The notes beneath the pieces are model-generated. The model was not told where the DNA came from, made no database searches, and saw nothing but the letters and a program-made list of their open reading frames with translations. From positions 1,753,501-1,817,500 of the forward strand of contig NZ_JBBOWX010000001.1 in assembly GCF_038007285.1 (NCBI RefSeq): a stretch of DNA of 64,000 nt, written 5' to 3'. The stretch is from Sporosarcina sp. FSL K6-3457. Its GTDB lineage: Bacteria; Bacillota; Bacilli; Bacillales_A; Planococcaceae. Position 1 is the first letter of the stretch. Every line of letters starts with the position of its first letter. The translations under genes were made by a program, and so were the position numbers. Of the stretch, positions 18,242-25,238 are shown in pieces.

Positions 18242-18352
18242 AGAAGAATTTGGCGGACGAGCTTTTGAATATTTTTCTGCAAGGCAAAGTGAAAAACGTG
18301 CAACGAACGAACTTAGTAAATGCGCAAAAATTCACGGATATGTTGAACAACG
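18242..18352 (+). pseudogene. hsdR: HsdR fragment copy E
   Basis: 111 bp matching copy A from about 603 to 713 (KNLAVELLNRLLQGKVKNVQRTNLV...MLNN). It ends at TTGAACAACGC, where the sequence switches directly into the 3' end of the convergent DHFR-like gene. Copy B breaks within a few bases of the same place. Confidence 0.85.
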
Positions 18353-18885
18353 CCCGAGGAGAAAGTTCTTGTATGAATCAATTTCAAGTTCAACCTCTGT
18401 TTAATATCAATAAACAGAGGTTTTCCTTCTCCCAAAACAACAGGGTGAACAGATAATCTAAATTCATCAACAAGGCCTAAATCGATAAAAGTTGTAATAA
18501 GACTTGCTCCGCCGTATAACCATATGTCTTTACTGGGCTTATTCTTTATTTTATTTACTTCTTCAGAAATAACATCATTTATGAATACTGCTTTATTATC
18601 AGTCCCTTTTTGCATTTTGGAAAACACATATTTCTCTTTACTGTGAACGAATCCCCACATTTCTTTTTCGGCATCAGTATCTTCAATTGTTGGCGTATAT
18701 TGTCCCCATAAATCGTAACTTTTTCTTCCATACAAAATAGTATCTATTTGATTTAGGAAATTAGTAAACCCCATCTCAGAGTCCATTATGCACCAATCAA
18801 CTTCACCATTTACCCCTTCAATAAATCCATCTAGCGTAACTGCTAAATCTAAAATTATTTTTCTTGATCTTACTTCATTAGACAT
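18313..18885 (-). CDS. RibD C-terminal/dihydrofolate reductase-like protein, copy 1, with altered C-terminus
   Basis: A 190-residue member of the RibD_C/'dihydrofolate reductase family' (YyaP/YwjB-like) with LDLAVTLDGFIEG, the ILYGRKSYDLW segment and the IWLYGGASLITTFIDLGLVDEFRLSVHPVVLGEGKPLF nucleotide-fold core. Its true substrate is unknown. It is nearly identical to the copy at 31965-32534, differing at five positions over the first 170 residues. The last about 14 codons here read antisense through HsdR fragment E, so the C-terminus (QHIREFLRIY) is a chimera; the other copy has a more usual end. ATG 18885 follows AAGGGAG. Confidence 0.85.
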   Translation of the reverse strand: MSNEVRSRKIILDLAVTLDGFIEGVNGEVDWCIMDSEMGFTNFLNQIDTILYGRKSYDLWGQYTPTIEDTDAEKEMWGFVHSKEKYVFSKMQKGTDNKAVFINDVISEEVNKIKNKPSKDIWLYGGASLITTFIDLGLVDEFRLSVHPVVLGEGKPLFIDIKQRLNLKLIHTRTFSSGVVQHIREFLRIY

Positions 18886-19099
18886 TATTTTTTCTCCCTT
18901 GGTTGTCCCTCAATTAATCCCGTTTATGGAAGATTTATCTTGTTGAAAATCAGTCAAATTTGTATAACATTATTGTTTCCCAAAAATATGCTTTGTGATT
19001 GAAATAAATGTATAATCAGTAGGGAGATACCTTGTTCACAATGATATTTTGAATACAAGGTTCTTGAAATCAGTAAGGTCAAAATGGAGGTGTATGCTA

Positions 19100-19822
19100 A
19101 TGTATTTATCAACAGGAGAATTGTCAAAACGTCTAAAAGTATCCGTTAGAACGCTAAGGTATTATGACCAAATTGGTCTTGTCCACCCCTCCTAAAAAGG
19201 GGAGGGAGGCAAGCGGTTTTATTCAAAGGAAGATATTTTAGCACTTGAAAAAATTCTCCTTTTGAAATCACTATCACTTTCTCTTGAAGATAGTAAAAAA
19301 ATCGTAACGGAAAAATCGATGACATCCATCTTATTGGTACATAAATCTTTATTAGAGGAACAAGTAGACATCATACAAAAATCGATTCAACATACAACTT
19401 CCTTATTAAATATTTTGAAATTGGAAGGAACTATCAACTGGGAAGACTTGCTCTCTTTAGTTGTCAACCAAGAAAAGGAACGTGATTGGCAACAATATTT
19501 CACGGAAGATGAAAAACAACTGTTGAAAGAGCAACTTCCCAAGCTTGAAAATGACGATTTAACCACAAAAAAATGGATGAATGTGATGAAACGAATTGAA
19601 ATGTGTATGGACAAGGAGCTATCTCCACAATCGGTAGAAATGCAGCTCATCATGGAGGATATGAATATCCTATCAGAAGAAACATTTCAGGGAGATCAAC
19701 AATTGATGGATAAGTTTTGGGAAGTAAGAAAATCTGAAAAAGCATCAGCGGATTTAGGACTCTATCCTATTAATCCAGCCCTCATAGAATTTATAGAGCA
19801 GGCTCTTCAAGTCGAAAAATGA
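19100..19822 (+). pseudogene. MerR-family regulator with an in-frame TAA
   Basis: The frame from ATG 19100 encodes a MerR winged-helix head (YLSTGELSKRLKVSVRTLRYYDQIGLVHPS), hits TAA at 19193-19195 and continues in the same frame (GGKRFYSKEDILALEKILLL) for a further 209 codons to 19822, including a TipAS-like effector-binding half. GGAGGTG precedes the start at a good distance. Only the stop separates the two parts, so this is a nonsense mutation, a sequencing error, or (less likely) readthrough. The stop lies in a short GC-rich hairpin (CCCTCC/GGAGGG). It is divergent from DHFR copy 1 and may once have controlled it. Confidence 0.8.
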
Positions 19823-19830
19823 GTAAACAC

Positions 19831-19954
19831 CGCTTGCGATTGCAAGCGAAAGCCGTCACGCAGAACGGCTTTTGCGAACAAAAGCGCAGCGTTGAGAGCA
19901 GCAGGCAGAGTCCTTAATTTTCGCGAAGAACGTAGAAATACGGCCAATCGGATT
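19831..19954 (+). repeat. GC-rich intergenic repeat, copy 1
   Basis: About 120 bp, richer in GC than its surroundings, with blocks (AACGGCTTTTGCGAACA, GCGTTGAGAGCAG, GAAATACGGCCAATCG) that recur in inverted orientation at 46051-46262. It is not protein coding on either strand. Such elements occur in many copies in Bacillaceae and Planococcaceae genomes. Confidence 0.75.
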
Positions 19955-19985
19955 CTTTAGTTTAACGAATATAGTAACTACTCAT

Positions 19986-20687
19986 TCATAAAAAGGCAGT
20001 AAGTATAAGAGCAATTCCATTAAAGGTGCCGTGAATAATGATGCCTGGAATCACAGAACCCGTTTTTTCGTAGGTCCAAGAAAAGATTAATCCAGATGCA
20101 AAGGTGAGTGGCAAGACGTTATAGGTTGGAATATGAACAATCATGAAAATGAAGGAACTAACGAGCATTCCCATAGTAATCCCAAGCTTACTTCTCAACA
20201 GTCTATAAAGAAACCCTCTATAAAATATCTCTTCGTATACGGGTGAAATGATACTTGCTGACACAAAAGCAATTAGGAAGTTTAAAGGTGTCATGTGAGA
20301 TTGGATACTCTCCGTCTTACTGTTCTCCACGCCTATCCCGATTAAATCCATAACCAAGATTAACAAAATACTAACGGTAATTGAAACAACCGTCCAGCCA
20401 GCAATCGGCCCCCAATAATTCAAAGGGAAACGATTTAGTCCCACATCATTCCAGGTGAGTCGTTTAGGCCTTAACGCAATAAAATAAAGCCCCGACATAA
20501 AAATGATAGACATAATAAAACCGACCAAAGTACCAGCGTACAAGTCATTTTGAAATGACTCTGACAAGTAGTACATCAATAAATACTCAACGAAAAAAGG
20601 GACTAAAACTAACACAAGAATGAGAAGCTGAATAAATTCCTTCCACGACCATGGTGACCGGTTAAAATATAATTTTTGATTGTTCAA
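19986..20687 (-). CDS. CPBP family intramembrane glutamic endopeptidase
   Basis: 233 residues, with about seven hydrophobic segments. The CPBP (CAAX protease and bacteriocin-processing, Rce1-like) motifs are present: EEIFYRGFLYRLL for motif 1, a conserved H in FIMIVHIPTYN, and IIHGTFNGIA for the third. It would cut substrates within the membrane; in Gram-positives, relatives are tied to bacteriocin immunity or maturation, but no bacteriocin gene is nearby. The start is a TTG at 20687 with GGAGG 8 bases upstream. Confidence 0.88.
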   Translation of the reverse strand: MNNQKLYFNRSPWSWKEFIQLLILVLVLVPFFVEYLLMYYLSESFQNDLYAGTLVGFIMSIIFMSGLYFIALRPKRLTWNDVGLNRFPLNYWGPIAGWTVVSITVSILLILVMDLIGIGVENSKTESIQSHMTPLNFLIAFVSASIISPVYEEIFYRGFLYRLLRSKLGITMGMLVSSFIFMIVHIPTYNVLPLTFASGLIFSWTYEKTGSVIPGIIIHGTFNGIALILTAFL

Positions 20688-20759
20688 TACGATTCCTCCA
20701 AATACATAGTGGTATGTACTTAGAGTAAATGGTGACGTAGCGTAACCTGCAAGTGTTTT

Positions 20760-20880
20760 TTGAAAAAATGATGCAAATGAATTGCGGTGCTTTTGCGTTT
20801 CAGATGAATAGACTAATAGTTTTGATTTGCTGGAATTGGGAGTGTGTGTTCTTTTCTATTAGATTAAAGGATAGTATGTG
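20760..20880 (+). repeat. Diverged copy of the hsdR downstream tail (weak)
   Basis: Within the gene-free stretch 20688-21192, the segment around ATGAATAGACTAATAGTTTTGAT (from 20803) and TTCTTTTCTATTA resembles the tails after HsdR copies C (7150-7250) and H (32725-32815). No hsdR coding sequence remains here. The rest of the interval contains only an orphan terminator and short AT-rich DNA. Confidence 0.4.
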
Positions 20881-20947
20881 GGTAATTAGCCTTTATCGCT
20901 TCCTTTGAGAGACAGCTTATTGAAATTGCCCAATCTTGACTAACTAC

Positions 20948-20993
20948 AAAGAGCAATCATAAGTCTTTACGACTTGTAGATTGCTCTTTTTTT
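20948..20993 (+). terminator. Orphan terminator
   Basis: AAAGAGCAATC pairs with GATTGCTCTTT, with an inner AAGTC/GACTT stem, and is followed by seven T. No gene ends upstream on this strand, so it probably belonged to a lost gene or acts as a boundary. Confidence 0.75.
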
Positions 20994-21192
20994 CACACTT
21001 TTATTTTTGAAAACCAAGCTGGTCTAAAACCTGTACTTTTGTTCCCATTCATCATTCTACTAAAAGCAATGCCTTGGCTAGTTGTTCGGTAAACGTATCG
21101 GCAGAGAGAATTGGGAATTCACTGAGTACAGTAGCCCACCATTGTTGGATGTTTAATAGTGGGTACGTCTTTTCATTCTTTCTAAATTTCTT

Positions 21193-21218
21193 TGAAACTT
21201 TTCCTGAAATCTCTCGTC
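21193..21218 (+). promoter_or_regulatory. ECF-sigma-type promoter before SLH gene 1
   Basis: TGAAAC at 21193-21198 and CGTC at 21215-21218 are separated by exactly 16 bp, the layout of promoters for group IV (ECF) sigma factors of Bacillus. The surrounding about 38 bp closely match the element at 23096-23121 upstream of the local ECF sigma gene. The TTG start of the SLH gene is about 50 bp downstream. Confidence 0.65.
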
Positions 21219-21269
21219 TATACGTTGCTTACAAGATAGAAACATATGAAGCAGAGAGGATGGCAACAA

Positions 21270-22784
21270 TTGAAGAAAAAACTACTTACTACATTTGGCG
21301 CATTGGTGCTCGCGTGCAGTTTGCCTTTAACCGGCAACGCAGCGGGCAAACAGCGATTCTCTGACGTACCGCCGACAAAGCATTTTGCAGAGGCGGTGTA
21401 TGAACTTGCTGAACGCAATATCATCGGAGGGTACCCGGACGGCACATTCAAGCCGGGCAATCCGATCACGCGAGGCCAGGCAGCCGCAATCATTGCGAAA
21501 TTGACGAAAATGGATCTAACGAACGTCAAAAACCCGAATTTCAAGGACGTCTCGGAATCGAACGGTTACTACAAAGCGATTGCCGCGCTGGCCGAGGCAG
21601 GTATAATCGGCGGCTACGAGGACGGTCGCTATGGGCCGAATGATCCGATTAAACGGGGGCAGCTGGCTTCGATTCTCGTCAAAGCGTTCGATCTGCCACG
21701 CTATAGTTTCGATTACACCAAAAATCCGTTCAAGGATGTCGTCTATTCTGAGTCGCACGGTTCCAACATCCTTATTCTCTACAGACTGGGCATCGCGGGC
21801 GGAACATCCCCCGACCGGTTTAGCATTAACACGCCCGTGACGAGAGGCCAGGCGGCGAAGATGATGAGAGCGACCGAAGAATCGAAACCGTCGATGGAGT
21901 CGCTCGAAGCAAAAAAATTAGGGATGGATGGAATCTCCAACGTTAATTGGAAAACAGGTCAGGACCTGTACGAACCGATCGTTGTGCACGGTATAGCAGG
22001 CTATTCAACAGACAGGCTGCAGCTTGTCCCACTGAAGGAAGGAACAGCCATGCTTAACTTGCTCGGGTACAATGGGAATGTACCTATTGAACAGCATAGA
22101 TATATCTATAAGAAATACTACGTGCATGTCAAAAAAGTGAATGGCGAATTGAAACTGACCTTGGAAGAGACGAATGACTATCTGCCGACAGAAGCGCGGC
22201 TTGCAGTTGCTGCTGGCGAAAAGGTCGAGAACATCAGTCTTTCCACTGTGGACGGGGCGTTGCTGAACGAAAATGTCGCGTTCAAGAAATGCGAGGGGAC
22301 GCAAAACGTATGCCTGGCCATTGATAAGCCGGGCAGCTATATCGCCAAGACCCGTCTCGCAGGGGGCAAAGAAGTGCGGTACGCAATCGAAGCGAAAGAA
22401 CCGGAACGTGCTGTCTTCCACTATGACATCAAGACATTGAGGGAGCAGCCTTCCTACGTATTCGATACGAAAACACTGTTCGATCATAACGATTACTATG
22501 ACAAGGAAGCCGCAGAAAACATTGGGAAGCATAAAATCGTAACGAGAAATGCTGACGAGATTGCTAAGATTACAAGAGATCCCGGCACCAATGTCTTCCG
22601 CGTCACTGCGAAGAAAGTGGGGACAGTCGAAGTGGAATTTGAGAATAGCGTTTACTGGAGGATTGGCCAGACTGGTGACGCGTTCTCGGGTATCACGTCC
22701 GGTATGAAGATTACCGTGCAGGAAATGAATGGACTCATTAATATTTCCACATCGCAAATCTATGAAATAAATTCGGATATGTAA
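21270..22784 (+). CDS. Secreted protein with three SLH domains
   Basis: A signal peptide (KKKLLTTFGALVLACSLPLTGNAAG) is followed by three S-layer homology domains (about residues 28-85, 90-145, 150-205; FSDVPPTKHFAEAVYELAE, GGYPDGTFKPGNPITRGQ and equivalents), which anchor proteins to pyruvylated secondary cell-wall polymer. The remaining about 300 residues have no motif I recognise. I choose TTG 21270 because it begins exactly at the signal peptide and AGAGAGGA lies 9 bases upstream; the ATG at 21246 has no ribosome site. GC content and codon choice are visibly higher than in neighbouring genes, suggesting a different origin. It is probably driven by the ECF-type promoter at 21193. Confidence 0.85.
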   Translation: MKKKLLTTFGALVLACSLPLTGNAAGKQRFSDVPPTKHFAEAVYELAERNIIGGYPDGTFKPGNPITRGQAAAIIAKLTKMDLTNVKNPNFKDVSESNGYYKAIAALAEAGIIGGYEDGRYGPNDPIKRGQLASILVKAFDLPRYSFDYTKNPFKDVVYSESHGSNILILYRLGIAGGTSPDRFSINTPVTRGQAAKMMRATEESKPSMESLEAKKLGMDGISNVNWKTGQDLYEPIVVHGIAGYSTDRLQLVPLKEGTAMLNLLGYNGNVPIEQHRYIYKKYYVHVKKVNGELKLTLEETNDYLPTEARLAVAAGEKVENISLSTVDGALLNENVAFKKCEGTQNVCLAIDKPGSYIAKTRLAGGKEVRYAIEAKEPERAVFHYDIKTLREQPSYVFDTKTLFDHNDYYDKEAAENIGKHKIVTRNADEIAKITRDPGTNVFRVTAKKVGTVEVEFENSVYWRIGQTGDAFSGITSGMKITVQEMNGLINISTSQIYEINSDM

Positions 22785-22852
22785 TCGAATAATGACTGCT
22801 ACTTGCGTGCAAAACTACTTAGTAAATAAACCATAATTGATTAAAAATGTGA

Positions 22853-22885
22853 AGAGAGCCAATCGCGTTAAATTGGCTCTCTTTT
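22853..22885 (+). terminator. Terminator of SLH gene 1
   Basis: AGAGAGCCAAT pairs with ATTGGCTCTCT, followed by TTTT. The interval 22886-23095 after it holds a GGATGTCTT/AAGACATCC hairpin (23044-23073) and nothing else I can name. Confidence 0.8.
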
Positions 22886-23095
22886 GATGATCATGAAAAT
22901 ATATCTTGAATTTCTGCGGGAGGTCCTGAAGGGGAGAATGCGTACGATAAGCGCATGCTTCTTTCGGATTCACGTTCTAGAAAACAAGAAAACCACCCTG
23001 CGCCGTTCATGGATGCCGCGATAGTCCGCCCACATCATATAATGGATGTCTTTTTTTATTTGCTAAGACATCCTCCAAAACTTTTAAAAGACTTT

Positions 23096-23121
23096 TGAAA
23101 CTTTTTCTGAAAATCTCCGTC
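23096..23121 (+). promoter_or_regulatory. ECF-sigma-type promoter of the sigma operon
   Basis: TGAAAC (23096-23101), 16-bp spacer, CGTC (23118-23121). Near-identical over about 38 bp to the element at 21193-21218. It reads into the pseudogene at 23156 and then the ECF sigma gene, which fits autoregulation. Confidence 0.65.
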
Positions 23122-23155
23122 TGTACGTTACTTAATTGACAGTGGGGATAAATGT

Positions 23156-23482
23156 ATGAAGAAGATTTCTAGAAACATACCGTTACTTGTGTGCTTGATT
23201 GTATTTATAATAAGTGTTGGTGCAATATAGATTTTAGTTGAATCGTAAGGAAGAGGATTGGTATATCCTTGCCATAGGAGAGCAACCGGGATATATTGCT
23301 AAGTAGTCTGTTGATTTGGACGAAGGCCTTCCTGTGCTTGTCTACAATCAGGTTTTACCGCTGCGGATGTAGAAGAGCTGGAGGATGTTTTCCAATTCGA
23401 AGCAAGCTGATACGGAATAACAGAGAAAAAGTCGTTTGAGCAATTTGTTGCGTATGTGGAGAGAAACATGACGTGGCCATAG
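23156..23482 (+). pseudogene. Decayed small secreted-protein gene at the head of the ECF sigma operon
   Basis: ATG 23156 begins a signal-peptide-like sequence (KKISRNIPLLVCLIVFIISVGA) that ends at a stop after 24 codons. Downstream, protein-like segments can be read in shifting frames (WYILAIGEQPGYIAK, FTAADVEELEDVFQFEAS, EKKSFEQFVAYVERNM) up to 23482, with at least three stops and one or more frameshifts. It is the first reading frame after the ECF-type promoter. Original function unknown. Confidence 0.6.
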
Positions 23483-23501
23483 AGGGGGCGAGGGTTCGTA
23501 A

Positions 23502-24008
23502 ATGAGTAGTACTATTGATCAAATAATCGATGAGCATTCGCGTTATTTAGTGCGCATCGCTTATTTATATGTGAAGAATTGGTCGACTGCGGAGGATATT
23601 GTTCAAGAGGTGTTTGTTACGTATTTTCAAAAGAGTGACCAGTTTCGCAATGAGGCATCATTGAAGACTTATTTAACGAAAATGACAGCCAATCGTGCAA
23701 AAGATTATTTGCGCTCGTGGAAGCATAAAAAAGATGTGCTGTTTGATACCATCTTTGCTTCGACAAGAGGCGCAGAAGAAGTCGTGTTGGAGCAAGAGCG
23801 ACTTGCCTCACTAGAAAAAAATCTTTTCCAGCTTCCATTAAAATACCGTGAACCATTACTATTATTTTATTATGATGAGCAATCGATAGCGGAAATAGCA
23901 AACTATCTGCAGCTGAATGAAAATACCGTGAAAACACGGCTGCGAAGGGCAAAGCAGCAGCTAAAGGAATTCTTTGAGGAAGAGGACGGGGAGGTAGAGA
24001 GCCATTGA
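23502..24008 (+). CDS. ECF (group IV) RNA polymerase sigma factor
   Basis: 168 residues with the two ECF regions: sigma2 (HSRYLVRIAYLYVKNWSTAEDIVQEVFVTYFQ, then LKTYLTKMTANRAKDYLRSWK) and sigma4 (LPLKYREPLLLFYYDEQSIAEIANYLQLNENTVKTRLRRAKQQLKE). It directs transcription from a TGAAAC/CGTC-type promoter, probably the one at 23096 and also that at 21193. GAGGGGGCGAGGG precedes the ATG. Its stop overlaps the TTG start of the next gene (TTGA), a coupling usual between a sigma factor and its anti-sigma. Confidence 0.92.
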   Translation: MSSTIDQIIDEHSRYLVRIAYLYVKNWSTAEDIVQEVFVTYFQKSDQFRNEASLKTYLTKMTANRAKDYLRSWKHKKDVLFDTIFASTRGAEEVVLEQERLASLEKNLFQLPLKYREPLLLFYYDEQSIAEIANYLQLNENTVKTRLRRAKQQLKEFFEEEDGEVESH

Positions 24009-25078
24009 GCGATTTCAAACGTAAGCTCGATCAAATGATGGGCGATACATCGAAGCAGGAAAGGCGGATAAAGCAACGTGTGCATGAGCGTTTACAGAAG
24101 CCGGCTAGAAAGTTTTCTTGGCAAGTGCTGTTTGTCTCGGCGGCGATTCCTTTAGTAGCACTGTTTCTTATTCTCACAATTGACCCTACGAATTATCTAT
24201 CTTCAGATAAGGGACCTGGTATTCCTTATGATCCATTGGATGATTTGGCGCAAATCTCTGCACTGCAGAAGAAGCAGCAACTGTCAGCCGTTGATTATGA
24301 GGAATTTGCGACACTTCCGCATTTTGAGGAAGTCGATGGTCTGTATTATGTGGATAAAGAAACGTTTTCATTACAAGGGAGTTCGGAAGCAATGCACACG
24401 GTCATTGAGCGCAAAGTGAATTTATTCGATGAGGTTGTCTATGAGGCAGGCGACATTGTACGCACGATGACTAATACGACAAGCCATTTACCGACCTATA
24501 TGGATGTCTATTATAAGGTGATTGCGGTCCCGGGGGATCGTGTCGTACTGAAAAACGGCAAGCTGGAGATAAACGGCAAACCGTTGCCATCTGACATTAT
24601 GGATCGTTATGAAAAACAGGGAATCACGATTGTAGGGGGGTACGACCAGCTATTGAATGCACGGGAATATTTTTTATTGAACCATTTCCCTGCAAGTAAA
24701 ACGGTACAGGGGGCAACGATTACGCCTGTGCATAAAATTTATGGGCAAGTTGTCGGCATAGCAACGGAAGAGCGTACCTATTCGATTTATATGGATTATT
24801 TAACTGGACAGCTTACGGGTGACTATACACCGGAGCAATATTTTGATTTGTATATATATGATGATCTGTTGGGGTTTGGGAATTCGCTAAAAACGCCTGC
24901 TTTTACAGAAATTAGCCGGTTGGGTGAACTGTTTGTAGAGGCATCTTATCGAAAAACGGCTTCGGTTTCTGATAATGAGGTTGAAATCCGCTACCAATAT
25001 GGGCGAGAAGGGGTAGCAGATCGGGCGTTTACGATGAAGCGGGTTTCAGGCTCAGATCGTTGGGCGATAGCAGAATAG
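24005..25078 (+). CDS. Putative anti-sigma factor with an extracellular, catalytically dead signal-peptidase-like domain
   Basis: 357 residues: a basic cytosolic N-terminus (about 1-38), one transmembrane helix (WQVLFVSAAIPLVALFLILTI) and a large external part. Residues about 120-255 follow the S26 signal peptidase I pattern: EAGDIV, YYKVIAVPGDRVVLKNGKLEINGKPL and a box-E-like NAREYFLLNH...KIYGQVVGIA. The catalytic residues seem absent: the position of the nucleophile serine is occupied by Glu/Ala before MHT, the lysine of the VKRIIG box is displaced, and GDN of box E is NHF. It overlaps the sigma gene by 4 bp, so I infer an anti-sigma role in which the pseudo-peptidase senses or binds an external ligand. 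TTG start at 24005. Confidence 0.75.
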   Translation: MSDFKRKLDQMMGDTSKQERRIKQRVHERLQKPARKFSWQVLFVSAAIPLVALFLILTIDPTNYLSSDKGPGIPYDPLDDLAQISALQKKQQLSAVDYEEFATLPHFEEVDGLYYVDKETFSLQGSSEAMHTVIERKVNLFDEVVYEAGDIVRTMTNTTSHLPTYMDVYYKVIAVPGDRVVLKNGKLEINGKPLPSDIMDRYEKQGITIVGGYDQLLNAREYFLLNHFPASKTVQGATITPVHKIYGQVVGIATEERTYSIYMDYLTGQLTGDYTPEQYFDLYIYDDLLGFGNSLKTPAFTEISRLGELFVEASYRKTASVSDNEVEIRYQYGREGVADRAFTMKRVSGSDRWAIAE

Positions 25079-25086
25079 CGAAGGGG

Positions 25087-25201
25087 ACCCCGACATAATT
25101 TTCGGAAACCAGATTGGCAGTTGCCCAGAAGAAGTAGCCGTCAACCAACCGCTTACGATATAGGTACACCAACCTGGTTTTCCATCCACTAATTTTGGGG
25201 C
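25087..25201. repeat. Long imperfect inverted repeat
   Basis: The about 30-bp arms 25087-25117 and 25169-25201 are imperfect complements (CCCC...GGAAACCAGATTGG against CCAACCTGGTTTTCC...GGGG) around a about 50-bp loop. It follows the anti-sigma gene and precedes SLH gene 2. It may be a bidirectional terminator or a remnant of a small inverted-repeat element. Confidence 0.45.
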
Positions 25202-25238
25202 ATCTGATTCTAACTTTCATTCATTATAAGGGGGGAGT

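Noticed and set aside
19186..19210. Transcription attenuator inside the MerR gene
   Set aside because: The CCCTCC/GGAGGG hairpin is short and no T run follows; it is more simply part of the mutated coding sequence.
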